Positions 53,964 through 62,609 of a stretch of DNA of 64,000 nucleotides are shown here, in pieces. This DNA comes from Nocardiopsis coralli (GTDB lineage: Bacteria; Actinomycetota; Actinomycetes; Streptosporangiales; Streptosporangiaceae). Each line of letters starts with the position of its first letter. Within the stretch, counting starts at the first letter, position 1. The notes beneath the pieces were generated by a model. The model made no database searches, had not been told where the DNA came from, and saw only the letters and a program-made list of their open reading frames with translations. Position numbers and translations under genes: made by a program. The stretch is taken from the NCBI RefSeq assembly GCF_014892575.1, contig NZ_JADBGI010000030.1:1-64000 (forward strand), given 5' to 3'.

Positions 53964-54001
53964 GGGGCGCACCCCGGGGTCGCACGTCGGTGGTGCGCCC
54001 C
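53964..54001. terminator. Bidirectional terminator
   Basis: GGGGCGCACC at 53964-53973 is inverted as GGTGCGCCCC at 53992-54001 with an 18-nt loop, between two convergent stop codons. Confidence 0.65.
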
Positions 54002-54017
54002 GGGCCCCGTCCGGGCG

Positions 54018-56384
54018 TCAGTAGGGTTCCCCGTCCATACGCGGTTCGGCGCAGGTCGTGCGCGCGTCGGGGGCGGAACCCCTGCCGCCGTCCTCGCGCT
54101 CGGCGTCCCCGGGGCCGACGTCGGTGGGGTCGCCGTACCCGTCGCCGACCTCGAACGGGCCCTCCTCCTGCAACAGGGTGTGCGCCTGGTGCCGCGACAG
54201 GTTCCAGGACCACACGTCGTCCGGTTCCTCCACCCGGCTCTGCAGGATCTGGACCGCGCAGGCCCGGTCGTCGCCCTCCAACTCCACGAGCGCGGGCAGG
54301 GCGTCGGCGGACAGGCCGCGCAGGTAGCCGGTGTCGATCTCGGCGAGGTCGAGGTCGTGGTGGCTCTCCGCGATCCGGGCGTCCGGGTTGCCCGCGGCGA
54401 AGGCGAGGAGCGCCGCGGCGGTGGCTGCGACGGTCGCGCGCGGCAGCCACCCGGCGCGACGGCCCAGCGTGTTGAGCGCGCCCACGGCCACGACCAGTGC
54501 GAACACCACGGCGCTGAGCACGATCCAGGCCTCGGCGGTCGCCCGCATCCGGGTCAGCCCGAACGTGTCGATGTACAGCTGGAGCCGCACCATGGCCGAG
54601 GCCAGGATGACCATGGTCAGCAGGCACAACGCGCCGAGCAGGGCGTTGCGCAGCGTGCGTCCGCGTCCGGGGCGCTTGGGGACGAGCCGAACGGACGCAC
54701 CCACGACGCCCATGACCAGGGCGCTCACCACGACGAGCTGGAAGAAGCCCTGGCGCGCGTACTCGGCGTAGGTGACCCCGGCGACGCGCTGGACGTAGGC
54801 GTCTCCGCCGAACAGCGTCACAGCCTGGACCGTGAGGAACGCGGTGAACAGCAGCACCACCGCGCCCAGCGGGACCGCCCACGACCAGGCCGGTGCGGTG
54901 GAGTGCGCGGGGGCGGTGGTCGGCGCGGGCTTCGGGTCCCGGGCGGGGCGAGGCCCCGGGAGGCGGCGGCGTGCGGCCAGGACCGCGCCCGTGGTGGCGG
55001 CCATCGCGACGAGGGCGCTGAAGAGGGAACCCACCGAACCGCCGTCCACGGTCAACGAACGGAACGGGCGCACCGCGAACTCCCGGAAGACCGGGTCGGC
55101 CAGGACCAGGAGCGTTCCGAAGGCCAGGAGCAGCGCGGCCGTGATCCCGGCCGTGGCGAGCACCGGTACGGCGTTGGTGCGGGAGGAGACCCGGCGGACG
55201 GGACGCGCCAGGAACCGGGGAGCGGCGGCCGTGTTGCGCACGACCGCGGTGGCGCCGGCGAGGAGGCCGGCGGGGTTCTGACGGGCCGCCGGGTTCCGGG
55301 TCGCGAACGCCAACGACGCGAGGAGGAAGGACGCCGGGAGGGTCCACAGCAGGACCCAGCCCGCGTCGAGGAAGAGGGCGGTGGAGAGCAGGAGCGCGGA
55401 GGCCACGCCGTAGACCGCGGCCCAGGCACGGGAACGGTCGTCGGGGGTGTCGGTGTCGCCGGTGGTCTCCGCCTCCTCGGCCGCCTCGGTGCCCTCGTGC
55501 TCACCGGTTGCCGGAGCGTCCCGCGTGCCTTCTGTGTCCTCCGGGGCCTCGGGCTCCGTGTGTCCCTGGGGTTCCTCGGGGAGCGGAGGTGCCGGACGCG
55601 GTGCGCCAGGTGCGGGCCCAGGAGAGCCGACAGGCACGGGTCCCGCAGAGCCGTCGGGGATCGGGGCCCGGTCGCCCTCGGGCACACCGGGGCGCACCAG
55701 CAGTGAGACGAACGCGGCCAGCCCGCCCACGACGCCGGCCGCGACCAGGCCCAGCCCGGGGCGGTCGAAGGTCACGGCCACCGCGGCGAAGACACCCACG
55801 GCGAGCACGACGGCCGGGAGCCAGAACGGCGCCTCGGGCGTGGGCATGCGCGAGCGGGGAGGAAGCAGGTCGTACTCGGGCGGGTCCGCGTAGCGCCCGT
55901 GCTCCGGGTAGAGGGCTCGGTCCGGGTGCGTCGGATATGGCGAGTGGGCCGGATGCGGTGGCCCGTGCCGGCCGTGCGGCAAGTGCGGCCCGTACGGTCC
56001 GTGTACGTTCGGCGGCCCCTGCGCCTCGTGCGGCCCGTGTGCTTCGCGCTGCTCGTGTGCATCGCCCGGATCGCTGGACGTGCTCGGCCCGTGCTCATCG
56101 CCCGGCCTGCGCGCCTCGTCCTGATCTTGCTCCTCGCCGGGGGTGTGCTCCGCGCGGCCTTCTGGCCCTTGTGCCTCGTCGGGCACGTGCGCCTCGTGCT
56201 GCTCGTGCTCCTCGCCCGGCCTGCGCGCCTCGTCCGGCCCGTGTGTCTGGCCGGGGGTGCGCTCCGCGCGGTCCGCGTCCTGCTCCTCTGGTCCGGGCGG
56301 GGTGCCGGCCGCGTCCGGCACTTGTGCCGGGTCCGGCCCGTGCTCCGCGGGATCCTGCCCCGTGTCTCCTCGGTCCCGTTCCAT
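54018..56384 (-). CDS. Large multi-helix membrane protein (DUF4153-like) with His/Glu-rich N-terminus
   Basis: 788 residues. The first 180 are low complexity, with repeated blocks ARRPGEEHEQHEAH and ARRPGDEHG and later His/Pro/Gly/Tyr runs. Two helices follow (about 190-235), a second acidic linker, then about ten helices (about 350-690) with SRTNAVPVLATAGITAALLL and YAEYARQGFFQLVVVSALV as in DUF4153/DUF4173 proteins. A soluble C-terminal domain ends the protein. The function is unknown. ATG 56384 is used. Confidence 0.82.
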   Translation of the reverse strand: MERDRGDTGQDPAEHGPDPAQVPDAAGTPPGPEEQDADRAERTPGQTHGPDEARRPGEEHEQHEAHVPDEAQGPEGRAEHTPGEEQDQDEARRPGDEHGPSTSSDPGDAHEQREAHGPHEAQGPPNVHGPYGPHLPHGRHGPPHPAHSPYPTHPDRALYPEHGRYADPPEYDLLPPRSRMPTPEAPFWLPAVVLAVGVFAAVAVTFDRPGLGLVAAGVVGGLAAFVSLLVRPGVPEGDRAPIPDGSAGPVPVGSPGPAPGAPRPAPPLPEEPQGHTEPEAPEDTEGTRDAPATGEHEGTEAAEEAETTGDTDTPDDRSRAWAAVYGVASALLLSTALFLDAGWVLLWTLPASFLLASLAFATRNPAARQNPAGLLAGATAVVRNTAAAPRFLARPVRRVSSRTNAVPVLATAGITAALLLAFGTLLVLADPVFREFAVRPFRSLTVDGGSVGSLFSALVAMAATTGAVLAARRRLPGPRPARDPKPAPTTAPAHSTAPAWSWAVPLGAVVLLFTAFLTVQAVTLFGGDAYVQRVAGVTYAEYARQGFFQLVVVSALVMGVVGASVRLVPKRPGRGRTLRNALLGALCLLTMVILASAMVRLQLYIDTFGLTRMRATAEAWIVLSAVVFALVVAVGALNTLGRRAGWLPRATVAATAAALLAFAAGNPDARIAESHHDLDLAEIDTGYLRGLSADALPALVELEGDDRACAVQILQSRVEEPDDVWSWNLSRHQAHTLLQEEGPFEVGDGYGDPTDVGPGDAEREDGGRGSAPDARTTCAEPRMDGEPY

Positions 56385-56653
56385 GCCCACACCCTCGCTC
56401 CCGCTCCATCTCGTGCCCGTGTCGATGAAGGCTGGGACACACCGGGACGGTCCGGGGTTCTGCGCTGGCCGGGAACGGCCGGTCGCGGCTGTTCCGCGGG
56501 CGCCGTGAGCGCTCCGGGGGCGTCCGGCGTCCGGCCCGGGCGACCAGGAAGAACATGTTGCAGGCGGGGTAATAGGGGCTTTATGTGCCGGTTTTGCGCA
56601 CGGAACGTGTTCTAGGGTCGAGGTACATCCGCGCAAGAGGAAGGAACACGAGC

Positions 56654-56845
56654 ATGCGAGTCGAGGTCGACTACGACCAGTGCGAGAGCAACGCCCTGTG
56701 CATGGGGCAGGCCCCTGAGGTGTTCGAGGTCCGCGACGACGACTTCCTGTACCTGCTGACCGAGGAGCCGGGGTCCGACCAGCACGAGAAGGTCCGGCAG
56801 GCCGCGCGCCTCTGCCCCAAGCAGGCCATCACCGTTCACGAGTGA
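56654..56845 (+). CDS. [3Fe-4S]-type ferredoxin
   Basis: A 63-residue electron carrier. Cluster ligands are in DYDQCESNALCMG (Cys 10 and Cys 16; a C-x5-C spacing with no central Cys, which indicates a 3Fe-4S rather than 4Fe-4S cluster) and RLCPKQAI (Cys 53). Such ferredoxins donate electrons to actinobacterial cytochromes P450. ATG 56654 follows AAGAGGAAGG. No P450 is present, but a ferredoxin reductase is convergent 88 nt downstream. Confidence 0.92.
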   Translation: MRVEVDYDQCESNALCMGQAPEVFEVRDDDFLYLLTEEPGSDQHEKVRQAARLCPKQAITVHE

Positions 56846-56932
56846 CGCCGCGCGGGGTGTGCCGGGGCACCTGAACCCTGGGGGCCGTCCCGCAGGTCCC
56901 CAGGGCCGTCGCCCCGGCGCCCCGGGCCGCCC

Positions 56933-58186
56933 TCAGCCGGCGCCGGCGGCGGCCAGCGCCTCCTCCCACGTGGTCGGCTCCTCCAGGAGCGCGCGGTACC
57001 GCATGGTCCGCGGCGTCGACCGCAACCCGACCACGCCGGTGAGCATCCAGTCGCGTCCGAGGAAGGCGACGAACTTTCGGTCCTCGGGCGAACCGTGCAC
57101 GAAGCTGACCTGATCCGCCGGGGCGCCCTGGCCCAGCAGCTGGATCTTCATCTTGTATTGGTCGGACCAGAAGTAGGGCACCGGGGTGAAGGGTGTGGGC
57201 TCCTCACCGGCGGCCCGGGCGAGCAGGTTGCGCGCGGCGATCTCCCCCTGCTCGCCGGCGTTGGTCCAGTGCTCCAACCGGATCCGGCCACCGAACCGCG
57301 GGTGCGGCCAGTTCGCCAGGTCGCCCACCGCGTAGACCCCCGGAACCGTGGTCTCCGAGTACTCGTCGCAGGCCACCGACCCGTCCTCGAGCAGTTCCAC
57401 ACCGGAACCCTCGAGCCACTCGGTGTTGAGGTGCACCCCGATCCCCGCGACCACCAGCGTCGCGGGCACCTCGGAACCGTCGGACAGCCGCACCCGCTCC
57501 ACCCGGCCGGAGCCCTCGTACCCCGTCACACTCACGCCGAGCCGCACGTCCACACCGTTCTCCCGGTGCAGGTCGGCCAGGACCTCGCCCACGGCAGGGT
57601 GCACGACCCGCGGCATCGGGGTCTCCTCGGCCTCCACGAGCGTGACGTCCATGCCGACGGCCCGCGCGCTCGCGGCCACCTCGGCGCCGACGAACCCGCC
57701 GCCCACGACCACCAGGCTGCCGCCGGAGTCGAACTCCGCGCGCACCGCCTCGGCGTCGTCCAGGGTGCGCAGCACGTGTACCCCCGCCAGGTCGGTGTCG
57801 GGGCGCCGCGCCCGCGCCCCTGTGGCGATGACCAGGCCGTCGTAGGGAAGTCTCTCCTCACCGTCGGGCCCCTGCACACGCACGAGCCTGTTGTCGGTGT
57901 CCAGGCCCACGGCGCGCCGCCTCAGCCGGAAGTCGGCCCCGATCGCCTCCACGACGGTCTCGTCGCGCAGCTGCAGCGCCCGGTGCCCGGCCAGCCACCC
58001 CGGCTCGCCGCCCGACGGGGTCAGCCCGGCCCCGGTCAGCACCTCCTTGGAAAGCGGAGGGCGGGAGTAGGGCCGGTGCTCCTCCTCACCGACGATCGTC
58101 AGTCCGCCCAGATACCCCTGGGTGCGCAGTGCCTCGGCCGTGTGCAGCCCGGCCATCCCCGCGCCGACGACGACGATCTCCTCCAT
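56933..58186 (-). CDS. FAD-dependent ferredoxin reductase
   Basis: A 417-residue Rossmann-type flavoprotein. The FAD motif VVVGAGMAGLHTAEALR is at the N-terminus, the NAD(P) motif VVVGGGFVGAEVAASAR near 155, the FAD-ribityl motif VYAVGDLANWP near 270 and a C-terminal reductase domain from about 325. It transfers electrons from NAD(P)H to small ferredoxins, most obviously the one encoded convergently next door. ATG 58186 follows CGGGAGAGC. Confidence 0.93.
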   Translation of the reverse strand: MEEIVVVGAGMAGLHTAEALRTQGYLGGLTIVGEEEHRPYSRPPLSKEVLTGAGLTPSGGEPGWLAGHRALQLRDETVVEAIGADFRLRRRAVGLDTDNRLVRVQGPDGEERLPYDGLVIATGARARRPDTDLAGVHVLRTLDDAEAVRAEFDSGGSLVVVGGGFVGAEVAASARAVGMDVTLVEAEETPMPRVVHPAVGEVLADLHRENGVDVRLGVSVTGYEGSGRVERVRLSDGSEVPATLVVAGIGVHLNTEWLEGSGVELLEDGSVACDEYSETTVPGVYAVGDLANWPHPRFGGRIRLEHWTNAGEQGEIAARNLLARAAGEEPTPFTPVPYFWSDQYKMKIQLLGQGAPADQVSFVHGSPEDRKFVAFLGRDWMLTGVVGLRSTPRTMRYRALLEEPTTWEEALAAAGAG

Positions 58187-58268
58187 GCTCTCCCGCACCG
58201 TGTGCCACTTCCCTTCGTGTCCGTTGGTCTGCCGTGCGCCGGGGCCGCGCCGTGCGGCGGCCCGCTCC

Positions 58269-59237
58269 CTAGAGCGGCCGTACCTCGCCCACGACCTTGT
58301 CACCGCCCTCGACGTCCACACGCAGCCGGTCGGCCACGGGCGAGACGTCGACGCCGAGCGCACGCAGGGCGTCGAGCCCGACCAGGGTACGGGCCCGCTG
58401 CTGGGCGTCGCCGTCGCTGATCTTGACCGCGACGGCCTCCCCGCCGGGTGTGCTCAGCACGAGGACCCCGTCGGCGCCGACCTTGGAGACCAGGCCCGGC
58501 ATCCGCTGCATGAGGTCGGTGTCGACCCGCTCGTGCCCGGTCCCCGAGACGTACTCCGGGTGGGCGCTCATCGCCTCCAGCACCGCGCGCTCCGGGCTCC
58601 CGTCGGGCGCGGTCCGCATCGACCACAGGCCCCGCGCCAGTCCGGCCAGGGTGACCGCCATCTGCGGCGCCCCGCACCCGTCCACGGCGGTGTGGGCGAC
58701 CGGTTCCCCGCACAGGTCCTCGATGGTCTCGCGCACGAGCACCTGCAGCGGGTGGTCGTTCTCGCGGTAGTCGTGCGTGCTCCACCCGCTGCGCACACAC
58801 GCGGTCAGGAACCCGGCGTGCTTGCCCGAACAGTTCATCAGCACCGGCTCCGGCCCATGCCCGCCCCGGACGTGCTCGGCCTGCGCTGCCTTGGTCCCGG
58901 GGATGGCGGGCGGGCACTGGAGCGCGTCCGGTGCCAGCCCGGCCTTGGCGAGCATCCTGCCGACCTCGGCCGCGTGGAACGTCTCGCCGCCGTGGCTTCC
59001 CGCGGCGATCGCCAGCGCCTCGCCCTCCAGGTCGGCTCCGGCGCGCAGCATCGCCACGGCCTGGAACGGCTTGGCGGAGGAACGCGGGAACATCGCCTGG
59101 TGCACGGGCCCGCGGGCGTATCCGATGCGCCCGTCGGCGGCCAGGCCGACCACCGCTCCGTAGTGGACGCTCTCCCGCATCTCGGATCGGACCGCCTCGG
59201 CCAGGGGCACGTACTTGGGGCTCGGGTTCTGGGGCAT
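58269..59237 (-). CDS. Asparaginase (AnsA-like, Rhizobium type)
   Basis: A 322-residue enzyme of the thermolabile/plant-type-unrelated asparaginase family. SSAKPFQAVAMLRAGA near 47 has the Ser-x-x-Lys pair, MNCSGKHAGFLTAC near 135 is the family signature with a second Ser-Lys pair, and DGCGAPQMAV near 182 the conserved Cys. It would hydrolyse L-asparagine to aspartate and ammonia. ATG 59237 is used, and about 30 upstream in-frame residues are rejected as low-complexity. It lies 82 nt upstream of the ferredoxin reductase on the same strand. Confidence 0.9.
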   Translation of the reverse strand: MPQNPSPKYVPLAEAVRSEMRESVHYGAVVGLAADGRIGYARGPVHQAMFPRSSAKPFQAVAMLRAGADLEGEALAIAAGSHGGETFHAAEVGRMLAKAGLAPDALQCPPAIPGTKAAQAEHVRGGHGPEPVLMNCSGKHAGFLTACVRSGWSTHDYRENDHPLQVLVRETIEDLCGEPVAHTAVDGCGAPQMAVTLAGLARGLWSMRTAPDGSPERAVLEAMSAHPEYVSGTGHERVDTDLMQRMPGLVSKVGADGVLVLSTPGGEAVAVKISDGDAQQRARTLVGLDALRALGVDVSPVADRLRVDVEGGDKVVGEVRPL

Positions 59238-59482
59238 GGGAGGGGATCTCCTGCTCTTCGCGGCCCGGGCGGCGCGGGTCGCGCACCGGCCGGGCGGTCT
59301 GCGGGGGAACGTGCACCCGGGGGGATGCACCCGCTCGGAACGCCGCAGACGGGTGCTTTCTTCCCTCCTCGCCGCCCATCCGCGCGTCGCCGGGAAAAGC
59401 CTGTCCGAGGTGGGCAGTAGGGTCGGATGCCGTACCCGGGCGCGGACCGGGACGATCGACGGCCAGGAGGGTGGACACGACC

Positions 59483-60382
59483 ATGGGAACGCTGCGAACG
59501 GGTGCTCTGACCCGCCGAAGGGTCGGGGTGCGGGCGGCGGACCTGGAGTACGCGGTGCTCGACATGGAGACCACGGGCCTGGACCCGGCCTCGGGCGCCC
59601 GCGTGGTCGAGCTCGCGGTGGTGCGGGTGCGCGGCGACGGCAAGGTCGTGGAGGAGTTCAGCACCCTGGTCGACCCGCGTGCGGACGTCTCGGGGCAGGA
59701 GTTCCACGGCATCGGCGACAGCGACGTGCTGGGCGCCCCCACCGTCGCCGACGTGGTTCCACACCTGACCCGGCTGCTGTCGGGCGCGGTGGTGGTCAGC
59801 CACAACCTCGACTTCGAGCGGCGCTTCCTCGGTTCCGAGCTCGTGCCGGCGGGGCTCCCCGAAGGCCAGGCGGGCCTGTGCACGCTGCGTGCGCTGCGGT
59901 CCCAGCTCGACCTGGAACGCTACTCCCTGCCCAAGGCCTCGCACGCGCTCAGCGGCCGCTGGCCCACCGGCCAGCACACGGCCCTGGGCGACGCGCGGGC
60001 CTGCGCGATGCTCCTGGTGGAGCTCATCGCCAACGCGCCCGGAACGCTGCGCTACCGCGGTCCGGTGCCGCGTGTGCTGGAGGCCCCGCGTGCGAACGGC
60101 CCCGAGCCGGTGCGCTGGAAGCCCCGTACCCTCCCGCTCCCGGGCGGCCTGGAGGCCCCGCGCGGCTGGGGTTCGCCGTGGCGCGCGGAGGAGCTCGACC
60201 CCCTGCTGTGCGGGGGCGCCTTCGGTGACACCGACCGGATGATCGCCGAGCGGGCGGCGCGCAACGGAACCCGGTCCCGGCGCCGGGTCGCTGCCGCCGC
60301 CGCGGTGGCCGGGGGTGTGGCCGCGACCGCCGCGGGCGGCATGCTGGTGCGCCTGGCCGGTCTCAGAAACCGGACAGGGTGA
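59483..60382 (+). CDS. DEDDh-family 3'-5' exonuclease domain protein
   Basis: 299 residues. The exonuclease fold spans about 20-190: VLDMETTGLDP (D and E), VSHNLDFERRFL (second D) and TALGDARACAML with the preceding His (H-x4-D), like DnaQ/epsilon proteins. A C-terminal region of about 100 residues ends in a hydrophobic Ala/Gly stretch that could be a weak membrane anchor. ATG 59483 follows CAGGAGGGTGG. Its 3' end overlaps the convergent small gene by 20 bp. Confidence 0.9.
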   Translation: MGTLRTGALTRRRVGVRAADLEYAVLDMETTGLDPASGARVVELAVVRVRGDGKVVEEFSTLVDPRADVSGQEFHGIGDSDVLGAPTVADVVPHLTRLLSGAVVVSHNLDFERRFLGSELVPAGLPEGQAGLCTLRALRSQLDLERYSLPKASHALSGRWPTGQHTALGDARACAMLLVELIANAPGTLRYRGPVPRVLEAPRANGPEPVRWKPRTLPLPGGLEAPRGWGSPWRAEELDPLLCGGAFGDTDRMIAERAARNGTRSRRRVAAAAAVAGGVAATAAGGMLVRLAGLRNRTG

Positions 60383-60623
60383 GGAAGAAAGCGATGATCA
60401 GGGCGCTGCCGCCGACCGCGGTGAGCAGCGCTCTTCCCTGCTCGGTCAGCTTGGCCGACGCCATCCGCACACGCGGGCGTTCGACCCGTTCGGGTGCGGC
60501 GACGGAGCCCGGTCGGGCGGGGACGCGCGGGGGCACGACACGTCCGGGGACGAACTGCGGCACCTTGTTGAACATGGCGACCGCGACCAGCGCGGCGCCG
60601 AGGAGGATCAGCACTAGGGGCAC
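60363..60623 (-). CDS. Small membrane protein with two terminal helices
   Basis: 86 residues: an N-terminal helix (PLVLILLGAALVAVAMF), a 40-residue Pro/Arg-rich loop (PPRVPARPGSV, RPRVRMASA) and a C-terminal helix (LLTAVGGSALIIAFFLTL). The loop is positively charged, so it should face the cytoplasm with both termini outside. GTG 60623 starts it. The coding 3' ends of this gene and the exonuclease overlap by 20 bp tail to tail. No family is recognised. Confidence 0.75.
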   Translation of the reverse strand: MPLVLILLGAALVAVAMFNKVPQFVPGRVVPPRVPARPGSVAAPERVERPRVRMASAKLTEQGRALLTAVGGSALIIAFFLTLSGF

Positions 60624-60755
60624 GTCAGGGGCCTCACGAGTAGCTTGCTCGGTCTGGGGCCCCTGATTCTTACGGACGTCTCCGTCCGGTAGCGACTCGA
60701 TATCGCCCGGTCAACACAGCAGGCCGTGTTGCGGGCACGCCATTATCGCGCTGGG

Positions 60756-61406
60756 TCACGCCTGGCCACTCTCCGCCGCCGGTTTCGGCACCACGGTGTC
60801 CACGGTTTCGGTGGGAACGCCCAGGCCGCGCAGGGTGAACCGGGTGATGAGCGCGTGGGTGCGGTCGAGGTCGGCCTCGCCCTGCACGAGCGGGATGCGC
60901 TGGGACCCGACCATGGACAGTGTGAGCCCCGCGGTGGCGTGTGCGGGCAGTGGGTCGAACTCCCCGGTGGAGGCGCCCTCCTCCAGGATCTCGCTCAACA
61001 GCCGCTGCATCGGGGCGACGTGGTCGGCCAGGCGCTGGTAGGCGTCCGGGCCCAGGCTCGCGCCGAGCTCGGCGGCCGGCGGGTGCGGGTGCTTGACGAT
61101 GCCTTCCAGCTGGAGCCGGACGAACGCCGACAGGCGCCGCGCGCACGAGACCCCCGACGGGAGTTCCTGCCGGTAGCGCTCCACGAAGGCGTTGTTGATC
61201 TGCTCGGTGAAGGCCAGCAGGAGCGCCGGTTTGTCGGGGAAGTAGTTGTACAGCGCGGTGCGTGTGATGCCCGCGGCGCCGGCCACGTCGGTCATGGAGA
61301 TCCGGTCGATGCCCTGCGACTGGATGAGCGCGTCGACCGCCTCCATGATGCGCTCGCGTGTGCGGGCACGGTGCGCGGCGATGGTGGGGGCGGTGATCTT
61401 GGGCAT
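60756..61406 (-). CDS. TetR-family regulator
   Basis: 216 residues. The helix-turn-helix is RTRERIMEAVDAL, then ISMTDVAGAAGITRTALYNYFPDKPALL (about 14-60), followed by a helical ligand domain. ATG 61406 is the start. It lies 160 nt downstream of the heme oxygenase gene on the same strand, but a hairpin at 61473-61515 separates them. The 15-bp palindrome upstream of heme oxygenase could be its operator, which is inference. Confidence 0.88.
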   Translation of the reverse strand: MPKITAPTIAAHRARTRERIMEAVDALIQSQGIDRISMTDVAGAAGITRTALYNYFPDKPALLLAFTEQINNAFVERYRQELPSGVSCARRLSAFVRLQLEGIVKHPHPPAAELGASLGPDAYQRLADHVAPMQRLLSEILEEGASTGEFDPLPAHATAGLTLSMVGSQRIPLVQGEADLDRTHALITRFTLRGLGVPTETVDTVVPKPAAESGQA

Positions 61407-61472
61407 GCCTCCATGGTGTCACGGCGCGCACCCCAACCGGGGCCGTCGGACGTGCTCGGCCGTTCGTGCGTG

Positions 61473-61515
61473 CGTTCCGTGCGGTGCACTCGGCGCTCGC
61501 GCACCACACGGAACG
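61473..61515 (-). terminator. Hairpin terminator after heme oxygenase
   Basis: CGTTCCGTG and CACGGAACG, continued after one C-A mismatch by GGTGC and GCACC, give a 14-pair stem with a 13-nt loop. It lies about 50 nt beyond the heme oxygenase stop on the minus strand. Confidence 0.6.
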
Positions 61516-61566
61516 TTCGGGGCAGCGCTCACGCAGTCCTCGGGGGACTTCCCGGGGCCGTCCGGG

Positions 61567-62241
61567 TCAGGGCGTGTGGGTACGCCCCAGGTCCGCGAGG
61601 ACCTCGGTGTTGAGCTGGTAGGCCAGGCGCGTCTCCCGCAGCAGGGCGCGCTCGCCGGCCTCCGACAGGTCCAGGGCGTCGAGGTGTTCCTTGTACCGCG
61701 CGCGGAACTTCGGCAGGCTTCCCAGGGCCCCGAAGTCGTAGAAGCACACCCCGGGCCCGTCGTCGAACCCGTAGGTCTGGCGGGCGACCTTGGAGATGAA
61801 CTGCCCGCCGGAGACGTCGCCGAGGTAACGCGTGTAGTGGTGCGCGACGAACCCCTCCGGGTGGTCGGCCATCTGCTGCAGCCGGGCCACGTAGGTGCGC
61901 GTGGGGGCAGTGGGGGAGACGAGGCGGTGCCACCCGTCGCCGAGCAGGTGCGCCAGGTCGCGTTCCAGGGCGGGGACCCGTTCGAGCTCGGGCTCCAGGA
62001 ACGGGGCGGCCACGGGGTGGTCGCTCAGCGCGCGGCCGACCTCCTCCAGTGCCAGGTAGGCGAAGTAGTGCTGGGCAACCATGGCTGTGTAGCCGTCCCG
62101 GCCGAGGCGTCCGTCGAGCAGGGCCTGGGTGAAACCGTGCTGCTCCGCGGCCTCGTGCTCGTCCCAGGTCGCGGACTTGAGCCGCTCGGAGAAGAGGGAG
62201 GGGGTCTGCTGGGTGGGGGGTGCCGCAGCCGTGGCGCTCAC
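61567..62241 (-). CDS. hmuO: Heme oxygenase (biliverdin-producing)
   Basis: A 224-residue helical enzyme cleaving heme to biliverdin, CO and iron. The proximal His is in SATWDEHEAAEQHGF near 30, and the distal helix has HYTRYLGDVSGGQFISK near 130-147 with the conserved glycines. FYDFGALGSLPKFRARYK near 163 is also family-typical. GTG 62241 is preferred; ATG 62274 would add 11 residues and lacks a ribosome-binding site. A 7-1-7 palindrome lies 32 nt upstream. Its role is iron acquisition from heme. Confidence 0.94.
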   Translation of the reverse strand: MSATAAAPPTQQTPSLFSERLKSATWDEHEAAEQHGFTQALLDGRLGRDGYTAMVAQHYFAYLALEEVGRALSDHPVAAPFLEPELERVPALERDLAHLLGDGWHRLVSPTAPTRTYVARLQQMADHPEGFVAHHYTRYLGDVSGGQFISKVARQTYGFDDGPGVCFYDFGALGSLPKFRARYKEHLDALDLSEAGERALLRETRLAYQLNTEVLADLGRTHTP

Positions 62242-62272
62242 TGTGGTCTTCCGCCTTTCCGTCGGCAATTTC

Positions 62273-62287
62273 ATGACATGATGTCAT
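62273..62287. promoter_or_regulatory. 15-bp palindrome upstream of heme oxygenase
   Basis: ATGACAT-G-ATGTCAT is a perfect 7-1-7 inverted repeat 32 bp before the preferred start. It does not look like the DtxR/IdeR iron box, so a TetR-type or other heme-responsive repressor is more likely. The rest of the gap up to 62609 shows no gene. Confidence 0.55.
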
Positions 62288-62609
62288 TTCCCGGGGGAGC
62301 GGTGTCAAGTGGTATACGACAACCTGTCATCAACACCCGGGAGGCGTGCGGCTGCGCTGCTCCCGTGCTCCACGGCCTCCCCGGGGCCGCGAGGGATGAC
62401 CCGCGGGGTGCGGAACTACGTGCACAATGGGGATGCGGTTCCACCCGCAGGCATCGGATGTCTCTCGTCGCGCTCGCTGGTCAAGCGGGCGACGCGGCGA
62501 TTATCTTGTGGGTGTCGTGCGGTCGGAACCGCCGGTGGGGCCCGGGCCGCCTGCCCGGGCCGGTCTGCGCGAGCAGCGCCGACGCGTCCGGCCCGACCGG
62601 AGGCGATGA

